Origin: JARRPM01 sp963765545
GTDB lineage: Bacteria; Pseudomonadota; Gammaproteobacteria; Pseudomonadales; Halieaceae
Assembly (NCBI GenBank): GCA_963765545.1
Contig: CAVXWW010000004.1
Span: 62,001 to 126,000, forward strand
Length of the DNA stretch: 64,000 nt
Direction: 5' to 3'
Shown: piece after piece, positions 19,316-28,699 of the stretch
How the letters are laid out: every line of letters begins with the position of its first letter
How positions within the stretch are numbered: position 1 is the stretch's first letter
The notes under the pieces: model-generated
What the model was told of the DNA's origin: nothing
The model's database searches: none
The model's input: the letters and a program-made list of their open reading frames with translations, nothing else
Translations under genes and position numbers: made by a program

Positions 19316-19429
19316 AGGCTATAGCCTTCTGATCATGTCGAAGATACGCAATGTAACGCGCTAAAGCGATTATGGTTGCCAGGTATGGGGAAATCAAACG
19401 GACCACCTCTTGCGAGCCAAAATTTCAAG

Positions 19430-19560
19430 TAGCCAGGGTTTATAGGAATCCCAAAATCGTTTCTCAGAAACTGCCGGTACGTTCTGTTGAATCGCTAGAC
19501 GTAGGCGTTCTGTTTTGGTTTGCCGCGCATGATGAAGTCCAGCCAATCCCACTCTCCCGG
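19430..19560 (-). pseudogene. IS3-type OrfB transposase micro-fossil
   Basis: Leftward reading gives LDFIMRGKPKQNAYV, a stop (TAG), then RFNRTYRQ. This is the hallmark GKPxQNAYVERFNRTYR of IS3-family OrfB, with GAG mutated to TAG (around 19494-19499). Only about 40 codons remain, and no other part of the element is visible nearby. The following sensor-gene remnant loses its N-terminus just beyond it. Confidence 0.6.
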
Positions 19561-19599
19561 GTTCATGCTACGCTTGACAAGTAATACAGGGGGGCAGGC

Positions 19600-20192
19600 C
19601 ACGCGCGATAAACGCAGCAAGCATTTATTTACTCAGCGGCATCATGCTGGGATTGCTGATTGTTCTCGCCTTGCTTACCAGGCGTACTGGCAATATCCGG
19701 GCCAATCGCTTGTTGGCGGCGTCCCTGGCCTGTTCCATAAGCTACCTCTGTGGTCTCGTGATGGTCCATACCGGTACCAGCGAACACGTTTTCCTGGCCA
19801 GGATACTGGTCTCGATGTACATCCTGGGTGTGCCGCTGATGTACGGCTACGTGGGATTGCTGGTGGACGCAGCGAGACCCTTTTCCATCAAAGACTTTCT
19901 TCACCTGGCGCCCTGGACTTTGATATTGCCGCTGCTCTTTTCCCGGTCCCTGTTGATGACAGCGGAGAGATTCGAAGCGGCCCGCGGCGGCTGGCCGCCC
20001 CACCCGGTGGCCGTCATTGCACCGATCATCTACCTGCTTCCCGCCATCTATATGTATGCGAGCCTGCGCCTGATACGGCAACACCAACGGAGCATGGAGC
20101 TGATATTCTCCTATGAGGAGCGTCACACGCTCTACTGGCTCAAGGTGCTGGTCTTTACCTATTTTCAGGTGGCGGGCAAGAGCTGTTCATAG
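19600..20192 (+). pseudogene. Membrane sensor remnant of an AraC-type regulator
   Basis: About six hydrophobic helices (for example MLGLLIVLALLTRRTGNIRA and LARILVSMYILGVPLMY) match the membrane-embedded input domain that precedes an AraC HTH in some proteobacterial regulators. The frame ends near 20192 without any DNA-binding domain. Its natural N-terminus (INAASIYLLSGIM in frame) begins without a start codon, next to the IS3 fossil. Both ends are therefore truncated. Activity is unlikely. Confidence 0.55.
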
Positions 20193-20443
20193 CCCAGCTG
20201 GGTGGCTCCGCGTCTCTTGAGGTCGCCTGTCACGCCTGTGACCAGATTCCTGTAGGCGCCAGCTCGCCGGGTGGGATCGCCGGCGTAACCCCCATCGATG
20301 AGAGAGACGTCAAGAAAGCAGACAGCACACTTTTCGCCGAGGGATACATTACCATCGTTGTCATACAGGCCGACTAAACGGCTGATGCCAGCGCCACGAA
20401 GGGCCTGAAGGGCACCCTTCAATCAATTATCAGTAAGCACTGA
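20162..20443 (+). pseudogene. Orphan 3' end of an unidentified gene
   Basis: A frame different from the sensor remnant reads GGGQELFIAQLGGSASLEV to IVVIQAD, a TAA at 20378, and then in phase TADASATKGLKGTLQSIISKH to a TGA. The codon usage looks genuine, and a strong hairpin follows at 20452. This is probably the C-terminus of a gene whose 5' part was deleted when the sensor remnant was joined to it. I do not recognise the family. Confidence 0.35.
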
Positions 20444-20451
20444 AACTGATG

Positions 20452-20489
20452 CGGGGAGCCATGTCGGCTCCCCGGCCTCTCTGTGAGGC
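20452..20489. terminator. Tandem hairpins between convergent genes
   Basis: CGGGGAGCC/GGCTCCCCG (20452-20460 with 20466-20474) forms nine perfect pairs around ATGTC. A second hairpin, GCCTC/GAGGC, follows at 20475-20489. They lie about 100 nt beyond the carbonic anhydrase stop. No T-run is present, so termination is likely but not certain. Confidence 0.45.
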
Positions 20490-20591
20490 TGGAAAGTGGC
20501 TCGTTAGCGGGGGAAGTCCACAAGGTAAGCGCGGAAACCATCGAGGGGAAAACGGCCCGCCAGTAAAAGCATGACGGCAGGCCAACCATTG

Positions 20592-21455
20592 CTATTCCAG
20601 ATCAGAGATCAGATCGGGATTGACGACCAGGTTTCGAACCCCGTGGGCGTGATCTTCATCGAATACATTGTCCTCGCACCACTGTCCGACACTATCAATA
20701 TTGACTTTGGCGACCCGGGGTCTGACGCTCCAGCTGACTTGAAGGGGCGATCCCTTTTCATTGAAGCCAGGCCCTGTGGTAGACCCGTCATATTCGATCG
20801 GTTCGCCGGTATTGTCAGGAATATTCAGTGCCTGGTGAAAGCCATCTTTTTTGCCGAGCCTGGTAAGCTCCAAGAAATCCAGCGCCTTATCGTCGTTTAC
20901 CAGCACAAAGATCTGCGCTTCTACCCGAAGCTGTGGATTGCCGGTAGCCTCGTTCAGGCAGGCACCCAGTGTTGGCCCTGGGCCTACCATGGCACTGGAA
21001 TGTACATAATGCACCTCAATGGTGTCACCGGGTTCCAGACCGCCGGTCTTTGCTGGACAAACCTCTTTCGCAAGTGGGGCAAGTTCGTCGCTGCTGAGTT
21101 CTCCGCTGTAGAGGAAGCCGGTTTCGAAGCCCTTGCCGTCGCCATTGCCCGCGAACCTGCTAAACTCAACACCGGCGTGTTCGGCACTTTCGTGGAAGTG
21201 AATATTGCAAAGATTCATTTCGTCGTAGTCGGGCGCTTCACTGAAGTCGACAGGGTTGCTGCCCGTTTGAGTGCGCAGATCGCGCGGTGACTGCGGTCCG
21301 AACCCTTTATCCGCGGTGCTCTCCGCCAGCTTCGCCCTCTGCTCGGCAATCACGGAGTCCGGTACAGTCTTGGTGGCAGCTAAAGCCTGGTCGTCTGCGC
21401 CAGCGTTAAGAACGAATGTGGCGGTGGCCAGTGCTACTGCAGTTTTTGGGTGCAT
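20592..21455 (-). CDS. Delta-class carbonic anhydrase-like exported protein
   Basis: 287 residues with a signal peptide. The body carries CNIHFHESAEHAG (His86, His88, His93) and IEVHYVHSS (His149, His152), arranged like the zinc-binding histidines of delta-type carbonic anhydrases known from diatoms and now annotated in bacteria. The C-terminal half (LRVEAQIFVLVNDD) is the usual continuation. Hydration of CO2 in the periplasm is the likely reaction. It stands alone and ends near the hairpins at 20452-20489. Confidence depends on recalled family motifs rather than alignment. Confidence 0.65.
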   Translation of the reverse strand: MHPKTAVALATATFVLNAGADDQALAATKTVPDSVIAEQRAKLAESTADKGFGPQSPRDLRTQTGSNPVDFSEAPDYDEMNLCNIHFHESAEHAGVEFSRFAGNGDGKGFETGFLYSGELSSDELAPLAKEVCPAKTGGLEPGDTIEVHYVHSSAMVGPGPTLGACLNEATGNPQLRVEAQIFVLVNDDKALDFLELTRLGKKDGFHQALNIPDNTGEPIEYDGSTTGPGFNEKGSPLQVSWSVRPRVAKVNIDSVGQWCEDNVFDEDHAHGVRNLVVNPDLISDLE

Positions 21456-21713
21456 TTCTCTGTCTCCATCTGCGTTGTTTCATGTTGCTGTCTAAACTAT
21501 ACGACGGTTGATGAGATGCGGATTAGAGCTACGAGAGGGGATTTTCCGTCCAATTCAGGCGTGAGATAAGTTGGTACTGACAGGTGACTGTGCTTCCTTG
21601 GCAGATTTTCAGGCACAGGTTGCTCAATCTTTGGTCTGCAGCAAAGCCTCATTGATCCAACACCCGGCTGCTACACGTAGTATGTCGAATGTGTTTATTG
21701 CGAAGCGAAGCCA

Positions 21714-22295
21714 GTGGCAACATCAAACAAGACCTGGATTTTTCTACTCAGCTTCCTGCTGCTGCAAGGAGCCAGCGTGGCCCATGCCATTGAAGAACCC
21801 CGGTATGAGTTACTGGACAAGGTAGGCGATGTCGAAATCAGGCACTACCAACCCGTTATTCAGGCGACTACCGTTATGCCCCCCAGCGGCGGCAATGGTT
21901 TTCGGCGGCTGGCGGGATTCATCTTTGGCGGCAACAGCGAAAACATGTCTATTGCCATGACCGCACCCGTGCAGGAAAACCTGTCGGGTGAGGGGAGAGC
22001 CATGGCGTTCACCCTGCCCAGCGAGCTGAGCATGGATGATCTGCCCCAGCCCGACGATCCCAACGTCCATATTGAAGCCATTCCCGCCCGGATAGTGGCA
22101 GTGTTGGGCTTTTCCGGCTGGGCCAGTGACAAGAAGGCCCTGGCAAAACGCGAAGAGTTGGCAGTACAGCTTGCGCAATTGGGGCTGTCTACCCGCGGTG
22201 ATTGGCTGCTAAACCAATACAACCCACCCTGGACCTTGCCTTTCCTTCGGCGCAACGAGATCTGGATAGAAGTGGACTGGCAGCAGGACTCCTGA
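21714..22295 (+). CDS. SOUL family heme-binding protein
   Basis: 193 residues with a signal peptide (LLLQGASVAHA). The SOUL/HBP hallmarks are EIRHYQPVIQATTVMP and FGGNSENMSIAMTAPV near residue 80. Members bind heme or related tetrapyrroles, and bacterial versions are mostly uncharacterised exported proteins. It could trap or shuttle heme in the periplasm. The N-terminal M-A-T-S-N start was chosen because the signal peptide begins just after it. Monocistronic. Confidence 0.8.
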   Translation: MATSNKTWIFLLSFLLLQGASVAHAIEEPRYELLDKVGDVEIRHYQPVIQATTVMPPSGGNGFRRLAGFIFGGNSENMSIAMTAPVQENLSGEGRAMAFTLPSELSMDDLPQPDDPNVHIEAIPARIVAVLGFSGWASDKKALAKREELAVQLAQLGLSTRGDWLLNQYNPPWTLPFLRRNEIWIEVDWQQDS

Positions 22296-22428
22296 TTCCG
22301 TCCACTGCTTGCTAACCCAGCCGGCGCATCCGACTGTGCTGACAAGCTAACTGTTTCAAAACCGTTGAAAGCGCTCTGTGCCGCGGGTTTATTGTCCAAT
22401 TTTCCTCATTTTTTATCTGCGCTAGTCG

Positions 22429-23214
22429 TTACTGGGCGACATACCCGCCATCCACGGCGATTGCCTGTCCTGTCACAAATGAGGCGCTGTCAGAGCTTAA
22501 CCAAAGCACCGCCTGAGCAATCTCATCGGGTGTGCCCAGGCGGCCAAGCGGGTGAAGCGCAGTGATTGCACTCTCACGCGGTTTATTGTCCTGTAAAAGC
22601 CTGTCAGCCATTTCTGTCTGGATTACACCTGGACAGATGGCGTTAATGCGTATGCCTGCCGAGCCATACTCGACGGCAGCGGCTTTGGTCAAACCAACCA
22701 CGCCGTGTTTGCTGGCATAGTAGGCCGAACCGAATGTGCCTCCCACCAGCCCAGCAATGGACGCGGTGTTTACAATGGTACCGCTACCTTGCGCAGACAT
22801 GTGGGCAAGCTGGTATTTCATGCACAACCAAACGCCTTTCAGGTTAATGCCAATTACCCTGTCCCAACTGTCTTCCTCGTATTCGGACAGGCGTTTGCCC
22901 ACGGTGCCTTCTATCCCGGCATTATTAAAGGCGCAGTCCAAACGGCCATAGACCTGGATGGTATTTTTGACCATAGCCTCAACGTCGATTGTTTGCGAAA
23001 CGTCGACTCTGACGAATGTGGCATCCCCGCCCGCGTCTATAATTGTATTGGTAGTGGTTTTGCCTCCTTCGGTGTCAATATCTGCAACAACGACCCTGGC
23101 TCCGTTATTGGCAAATGCGAGTGCCGCTGCTCTGCCTATGCCAGACCCGGCACCGGTGATCAGGGCTACGTGATCCTTGAGGCTTGTATAGCGAGTCGAT
23201 TCTGATATGTTCAT
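22429..23214 (-). CDS. Short-chain dehydrogenase/reductase
   Basis: 261 residues of a complete classical SDR. Motifs: TGAGSGIG cofactor loop (20-27), NNAG (97-100), Ser152, and YxxxK at Tyr165/Lys169. ADID after strand 2 indicates NAD preference. The C-terminus, AIAVDGGYVAQ, is typical of FabG-like members. It sits 101 nt downstream of the STAND-ATPase gene on the same strand and could belong to that operon, but the larger gap argues for its own promoter. The substrate is unknown. Confidence 0.85.
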   Translation of the reverse strand: MNISESTRYTSLKDHVALITGAGSGIGRAAALAFANNGARVVVADIDTEGGKTTTNTIIDAGGDATFVRVDVSQTIDVEAMVKNTIQVYGRLDCAFNNAGIEGTVGKRLSEYEEDSWDRVIGINLKGVWLCMKYQLAHMSAQGSGTIVNTASIAGLVGGTFGSAYYASKHGVVGLTKAAAVEYGSAGIRINAICPGVIQTEMADRLLQDNKPRESAITALHPLGRLGTPDEIAQAVLWLSSDSASFVTGQAIAVDGGYVAQ

Positions 23215-23315
23215 TTTGCTGTCCCGGTAGGTTTGCAGCTAACATTTCACAGGAAGAGGTGTATTGACAAGCTTTAGCAGCAGTAGCCGCACCCTTCCCG
23301 TTCGCCACGTGCAGA

Positions 23316-26300
23316 TCAGGCCAGACGCGTCAGTGCGACGGCGGCTTCGCGCTCCACCCACCCGTAGCCACTGGCGCTGGCCGCATTTTGAGCTGAGGTC
23401 AGCAGTATTCGGGCGCTTTCGAAGTCGTCATCCAACCCGCGATCCAGGCATAGCTGTCCTCGGCGTAGATCGGTGAGCGCCGCAAAAAATCGCATGCCGT
23501 TGGTTTCGCATAGATCTGCGGCACGCAATAAAAGGGCCTCGGCTTCGTCGTACCGTCCCAGTACGGTAGCAAGGCCGCCGAGGTATAAACAGACCGGGCC
23601 TTCGGCTGTGAGGCCGCCAGCCGACGAAAACTGATCGACCCAGGGCTCCAGCACGCCATAGAGAGCGTGTGCGAAGCGACGGTCACCACAAACGATGGCC
23701 GCGTCGGCATACTCAGTCATGCCGTTCAGCCATGCCTGGTCCTGCGGTAACAAATAATTCGTGTCTGCGAATTCGCTCAGAATCCTGGCGGCGTCGTCGA
23801 GTTGCTGCGCTTGCGCGTAGGCCATCGCCAGCGAGGCGCGGATCGTTGGCAGACCCGGGTTTGCCTCGATCATCGTTTCCAGTAGTGGGGCCAGGTCGCC
23901 CATAGTGCCGCGCATCCAGGTGACGGCGGCGAGCTGCACACCGAAGCTCATTTGCGCATCGGGTTGGCCGCATTCATCGCCAATCATTACAGCTTCGCTA
24001 GCAAGCCTCTCGGCCTCTGCAAGATCGCCGCCTAATTGTGCCCGCTTCGACATGTGAAATGTGTATTCCCAGCGTAGCGGCGGCAAGTCGAGCTGTTGCA
24101 CGAGTTGTCCGGCGATAGCGAAGCAGCGGTCTGCTTCCTTGACGTCATTGGCGCGTATCGAGGTTGTGGCGCGGTACATCGCGGCAAAGTACAGCGATAA
24201 GGGGTCGCCTAGTCGCTCTGCGCGGGTCAGCGCTTCGGCAGTCCATTGCAAGGAGGACTGAAGGAGTGAAGGCACGGCCAGTGAAAAAGCCATATGGTTC
24301 AGTGTGCGTACTATGATAGCGTCGTCGCCGGTTACCTTGGCAATGGCGAGGGCCTCATCGGCGAGCGCTTGCCGGTGTTCAAGTGTGCTACCAAACGTAA
24401 GCTCGGCGCAGAGCGCCCCCAGTACAAGCGCACGGTCGGGCACATCCGGTGGTAAGCGTTGTAGTGCCAGTTCCAGCTGAGCAACTTTCTCTTTATCGTT
24501 GTCACCGGTTTTGCTGTGCCAGCCGCGATCGTTTGCCAGCGCCGCGCGCGTGAGGCGTTCAGTGTCGTCAAGCGCTGCGGCGCGGTCACCTGCAGCGAGC
24601 AGTGTGGTGCGGAAGGCGGCATCGCCAGTCTGGCGTTGTGCCACGCCGAGTCCGATTGCAACGTCGAGTTCAAGCGGGTGCTCGGACAAGCCGTACTCGC
24701 TGATCAATGCCGTGGCAGTCACAAAGTAGTCGATTGCATCGGCAGGGGCGAGCGCACTGAGCGCTGAATTACCGGCCTGATAAGCGTAATTGATCGCCTT
24801 GGTCGTATCGTCTCTTTGGGGTGAGTAACACCAGTGGCGGGCAAGCTCCCCGATGCGGAGACCGGGGCGGTTGCCGCACAGATCTTCCAGCGCCCTGGCA
24901 ACCTGGCGGTGCGCCACGGCCCGGCGCGCAGCGCTGAGATCCTGATACAGTGCGTGCTGTACAAGGGCATGGGCAAATTGATAATGGCTAGCACCATCTG
25001 TCAGTTCTTGAATAAGAGCGGCTTCGCTTGCCTGGTCCAATATCTCGATCAGCTGGCCTTCCGATATCCCGGCTGCGCGAGCGAGCAAATCGAAGTCGAA
25101 GTCGCGGCCGATGACGGCGGCGATGCCGAGTACGCGACCGCTTTCTGCGCCGAGACGGTTGATGCGGGCCGCAATTACCTCGCGTACGCTGTCGGGCAGG
25201 CTAAGCGAGTCGATGCCGTGTGTTGCGGCCCAGCGGCCGTCTTCTGCGATAGCGCCGGTTTCTGCCAGGTGGCGCAGAAGTTCGATGACAAAGAACGGAT
25301 TGCCGTCGGTTTCACTGTGGACAGCGCGGGCAATGCCCATTGCGTCTTCGGGGGCGGCGAGCTGGACGAGTGCCTCGACATATTGCAGCACCTCGCCGTC
25401 GTTGAGTCCTTGCAGGTTAATGCGCGTCACACCAGTCTGGCGGTGTAGTGCGGCGAGCGTATCGAGCAACTTGCTCACTTCGTTATCGCGGTAGGTCGCC
25501 AGCACGATAAGCCGCATCGGCCGGTCGGCAGCCGCCAGGTGGCGAAGCAGGAGAAGACTGCCTTTATCCGCCCACTGAATGTCATCTAATAACATCAACA
25601 CCGGTTGCTCATTGGAGGCTGCCGCGAGCATGCCAACCACCGCGGCAAACAATAGAGAACGTTCGGAATCGGCGTCGGTGGCTTTCGTGGGTGGCAAGTC
25701 CGGGATACGCCCCGCCAGTGCGGGCGCAATTCGAACCAGTTCGGAACCGTACTCGGCGACATGCGCGCGCAGCTGTTCTTCTGGCGCGTGCGTCACATAG
25801 TGACGTAGGGTTTCGGCAAACAATTGGTATGGAGTGATCAAATCTTCTTCGCAGTGCCCGAATAGCACCGTTGCGCCACGCTCGAACATCTTGCGTGTGG
25901 CGCTGGCAGCCAGTGTCGTCTTGCCCAATCCGGCCTCGCCTGATATGAGTACGATCTCACGAGCGGGTCCGGTGGCAACGCGCGACCATGCTGCGTCGAT
26001 AAGCTGCAGTTCTTCGCTGCGGCCGACGAAGTTCGGGGCCTCAAACTCCAGACGGGAGGGAAGTGGAATGTGCGAAGCTACATTGGCGCTTTCCAGCGGC
26101 AGCCACATCAATTCAATCGCTTCTATCGGTTGCGAAACACCTTCCAGCGTCAGTGGGCCGACGGGACGGCACTGATGCGTACTGCGGCGACCAGCCATCA
26201 ACCGGACCACCTCAGCCGCTAAGATTTGCCCGCTTTTACAGGTCGCGCACAGGCGCTCGGCTTCCACGATGCAATCGCCGACATAGCCGCCGTCTTCGCG

Positions 26301-26606
26301 CTCTACTTCACCAGCACTGATGCCAATTCGCAACCCGCTGTCGGTTTCCTGGCGGCGATTGTACATATTGACGCGCTGCTGCATGGAGACAGCGCAGGAG
26401 AGTGCAGCAGATGCCGAAACGAAGGCGACGGTGACGCAGTGCCCGAGGTATCGCACTTCCGCACCGCCATGCTCCGTGATGGCCTGGCGGAGTATGCCGA
26501 TGTAGCGGGGTTCAGCTTGCGCCGTTTCGCCTGAGGCAGCCAAAGGCGATGTTTTGACAGCCTCGATCTCTTCGGCAAACAATATCGCCAGTTGTTCTGC
26601 GGACAT
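23316..26606 (-). CDS. STAND-like ATPase with degenerate cyclase domain and TPRs
   Basis: 1096 residues. Residues 1-165 are a class III adenylate/guanylate cyclase homology domain recognisable from RIGISAGEV, GGYVGDCIVEAERLC and SGQILAA. The metal aspartates are gone: LFAEEI stands where LFTDI is expected and LGHCVTVAF where GDGF is expected. Walker A is GEAGLGKT (223-230) and Walker B LMLLDDIQWAD (337-347). A long helical TPR-like region fills the second half. The protein is likely a signal-dependent ATPase switch, not a cyclase. It is the last gene of the operon starting at 32866, 9 nt after the peroxidase gene. Confidence 0.8.
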   Translation of the reverse strand: MSAEQLAILFAEEIEAVKTSPLAASGETAQAEPRYIGILRQAITEHGGAEVRYLGHCVTVAFVSASAALSCAVSMQQRVNMYNRRQETDSGLRIGISAGEVEREDGGYVGDCIVEAERLCATCKSGQILAAEVVRLMAGRRSTHQCRPVGPLTLEGVSQPIEAIELMWLPLESANVASHIPLPSRLEFEAPNFVGRSEELQLIDAAWSRVATGPAREIVLISGEAGLGKTTLAASATRKMFERGATVLFGHCEEDLITPYQLFAETLRHYVTHAPEEQLRAHVAEYGSELVRIAPALAGRIPDLPPTKATDADSERSLLFAAVVGMLAAASNEQPVLMLLDDIQWADKGSLLLLRHLAAADRPMRLIVLATYRDNEVSKLLDTLAALHRQTGVTRINLQGLNDGEVLQYVEALVQLAAPEDAMGIARAVHSETDGNPFFVIELLRHLAETGAIAEDGRWAATHGIDSLSLPDSVREVIAARINRLGAESGRVLGIAAVIGRDFDFDLLARAAGISEGQLIEILDQASEAALIQELTDGASHYQFAHALVQHALYQDLSAARRAVAHRQVARALEDLCGNRPGLRIGELARHWCYSPQRDDTTKAINYAYQAGNSALSALAPADAIDYFVTATALISEYGLSEHPLELDVAIGLGVAQRQTGDAAFRTTLLAAGDRAAALDDTERLTRAALANDRGWHSKTGDNDKEKVAQLELALQRLPPDVPDRALVLGALCAELTFGSTLEHRQALADEALAIAKVTGDDAIIVRTLNHMAFSLAVPSLLQSSLQWTAEALTRAERLGDPLSLYFAAMYRATTSIRANDVKEADRCFAIAGQLVQQLDLPPLRWEYTFHMSKRAQLGGDLAEAERLASEAVMIGDECGQPDAQMSFGVQLAAVTWMRGTMGDLAPLLETMIEANPGLPTIRASLAMAYAQAQQLDDAARILSEFADTNYLLPQDQAWLNGMTEYADAAIVCGDRRFAHALYGVLEPWVDQFSSAGGLTAEGPVCLYLGGLATVLGRYDEAEALLLRAADLCETNGMRFFAALTDLRRGQLCLDRGLDDDFESARILLTSAQNAASASGYGWVEREAAVALTRLA

Positions 26607-26615
26607 ATGCGGCCT

Positions 26616-28064
26616 CTATGCGGATTTCGCTGCCATGCCACCCGGGAGCGAAGAAAGGTAACGGATAGCGCTGATGCTGGGTTGGAACAGGTAGGCGCCG
26701 CCGCGTGTATGGATAAAACGTGGAAAGCCCCTGAAAGTGACGACGTCTTCGCCCGCTGGAAATGACATGCGACTGAACAGAGGGTCATTGTTGCCGAGCA
26801 TCGGATCGTTAGAGCCGGTGATCCGCGGGTCCTGAAGCCCAAGGTTAGTCCAGTCGTAAAGAAGCGCTTCGAACTGACTGGTTAGGCTCGCGCACATGAA
26901 TGAACCGAGCAAGCCGCGTTCCGCCTCTACCGGATTTTCCGGGTCGTAAAGTGGCCCGTAGGGAATGCCGCGGCGCACTATACGACGCGCATGGTTTGTG
27001 TTGCGCTGCACGGTCTTGGCGTCGCGCGGGTTGCTGCGGCGCAGGTGACTGCCAATCGGACAGCGCTGTCCGTCAGGGTCGGTCGAATAACCGAAGTTAT
27101 TGAGTTCCTTGTCCCCGATTGGTGGGTTCGGCGTTGGTGATGTTGGGGATAATTCCAGGGGTATGCCATTGCGCCAGCGGCCGAGCATCTTTGCGGCGAC
27201 CATCTCGCGCAAAGCGGCCTGGCGCGTCATAGGTGGCTTCCATTGCGTCTCTATGCCCGCTGGTAGTAACTTTTCGCCTAGCGGGGTGGCCATGAGTTCA
27301 TCGGCGCACGCGGTCAGAAACTCCTCGAACTCAACGACCTGTTGTTCCAGCACGCGGAACGCGTTGAAGCTGCCATTAAAACCAAGCACGTTGGGAGTGG
27401 GCACTTTCCAGCGCAGATTCTCCACTGGCGTGGCGTGGCCTAGCAGCACAGCCCCGACCTCCACCAGGGGTTGGTCATCCCGGCGGCTGTCTGGCCCGTG
27501 CACGCCGTAAAACTGCGGCTGGGATATACTGTCCTTGAAACCGAAGTGTACTAGACCGCCTTTAAATCCCTCTCCTTCGAGTTCGGCAAGCAATTGGAAC
27601 GCGCCGGGAGTCGCCAGGATACGCTCAGCGATACTTGAGCATTCACTCGCTTCATCGGCGTGCACCGTTATCATCAGGTGCACGCGCTCGCTTTGCTTCC
27701 ACTCCGGTTTCCAAAGCGACGGGTCGCTCGGGCCTGTGTCGCCCAGCAGTTTGTTACGAGCTGCCATACCGGCGACAAACTCGTGCGGAAAGCTGTCCAG
27801 CGAAGCCGCTGACGCACCCAGCGCGGCGAGCCCCGCATGGGTTAGCCCGATGTTGACGCAGTAAGAGCGTCGTTCGACCCATGGTTCGGCCGTGGTAATC
27901 TGTGGCGCGTCGCTCTCATCGCCGCTGATTGCGTCGAGCAGCCACTGCCGTGCTGCGTCCGGTTGATTCACGGAAATGACCAGGTGGCGCACAAACGGTT
28001 TGCCGTAAGCGCGCAGAATATGGCCCTGAATATCGGCGAAATTGATATCGCTGCCCACGCTCAC
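26616..28064 (-). CDS. DyP-type heme peroxidase
   Basis: 482 residues, close to the long class V-type DyPs. ADIQGHILRAYGK and NIGLTHAGLAALG open the two ferredoxin-like halves. The catalytic Asp178 lies in GFKDSISQP, which is the GxxDG motif with the last Gly changed to Ser. The proximal heme ligand His340 is in CPIGSHLRRSNPRD. It has no signal peptide, so it should act in the cytoplasm on hydrogen peroxide or organic hydroperoxides. The ATG overlaps the stop of the preceding 212-residue gene by four bases (ATGA), so it is co-translated with it. Confidence 0.85.
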   Translation of the reverse strand: MSVGSDINFADIQGHILRAYGKPFVRHLVISVNQPDAARQWLLDAISGDESDAPQITTAEPWVERRSYCVNIGLTHAGLAALGASAASLDSFPHEFVAGMAARNKLLGDTGPSDPSLWKPEWKQSERVHLMITVHADEASECSSIAERILATPGAFQLLAELEGEGFKGGLVHFGFKDSISQPQFYGVHGPDSRRDDQPLVEVGAVLLGHATPVENLRWKVPTPNVLGFNGSFNAFRVLEQQVVEFEEFLTACADELMATPLGEKLLPAGIETQWKPPMTRQAALREMVAAKMLGRWRNGIPLELSPTSPTPNPPIGDKELNNFGYSTDPDGQRCPIGSHLRRSNPRDAKTVQRNTNHARRIVRRGIPYGPLYDPENPVEAERGLLGSFMCASLTSQFEALLYDWTNLGLQDPRITGSNDPMLGNNDPLFSRMSFPAGEDVVTFRGFPRFIHTRGGAYLFQPSISAIRYLSSLPGGMAAKSA

Positions 28065-28699
28065 CAGCCCAGACCGGAATTGTGTCGGATCTGTGCAGCC
28101 GATATGCCTGGATAAGCGCTAAAACGCCCGATCTGTATATTGGGGTTCTGGTCGAGCAACAGCACCAGATCCCGAGACAGGTTATTGATGTTTTTCTCCT
28201 CTGGAAACAGGGAGGTGAGATCGCGCGGGATCTGGAACGCATCGTGGCGATGAATCCAGTCGATAAACGCTTCCGGGTGCTGGGCAGATGGCGAGGGTGG
28301 GGGGTCGGCGACAAGCCCCAGGAGTGAATCGAAAACCGAGCCGAAAACGCAGATAAAGTCGCGGATGTAGGCACGGAAATCGCCATCGAATACTGAGTAC
28401 ATACAGAGGTTGCCGCCAACGAGATCAAAGCGGGCGAAATGCACCGTGCCGACATTACTGAGGCCGGTGAACAGCTCGTCAATATTGGCGGCTACGGCCT
28501 CGACCGCCCTGGCGCGACCGACCGCTGTCTGATCCGCAAGCGGCATTACCAGGTTCATGTGCAGCTGCAGATTATCCGCTACTGCAGTTGAATATTCTGG
28601 TTGCGGGGTTTTCACCGGTGCAACGCGCCGCCAAAACGCAACGAGCACACGCTCACCGAGGTGTCGCAGCGCTGCGTACGCCTTTTCAAAAAAGCTCAT
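28061..28699 (-). CDS. Uncharacterised DyP-associated protein
   Basis: 212 residues without signal or transmembrane segment. The core (about 90-150: VGTVHFARFDLVGGNLCMYS followed by DGDFRAYIRDF and FDSLLGLV) has the alternating pattern of a ferredoxin-like alpha/beta fold, as in DyP halves or dimeric alpha-beta barrels. Near the end, LLLDQNPNIQIGRFSAYPG occurs. It overlaps both neighbours by four bases (ATGA): the phosphoesterase-catalase stop at 28696 and the DyP start at 28064. It is therefore made in step with them and is probably a subunit or adaptor. No catalytic motif was recognised. Confidence 0.6.
   Translation of the reverse strand: MSFFEKAYAALRHLGERVLVAFWRRVAPVKTPQPEYSTAVADNLQLHMNLVMPLADQTAVGRARAVEAVAANIDELFTGLSNVGTVHFARFDLVGGNLCMYSVFDGDFRAYIRDFICVFGSVFDSLLGLVADPPPSPSAQHPEAFIDWIHRHDAFQIPRDLTSLFPEEKNINNLSRDLVLLLDQNPNIQIGRFSAYPGISAAQIRHNSGLGW

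Noticed and set aside
24834..25448. 204-codon frame opposite the STAND ATPase
   Set aside because: Antisense shadow with no ribosome site or recognised motif.
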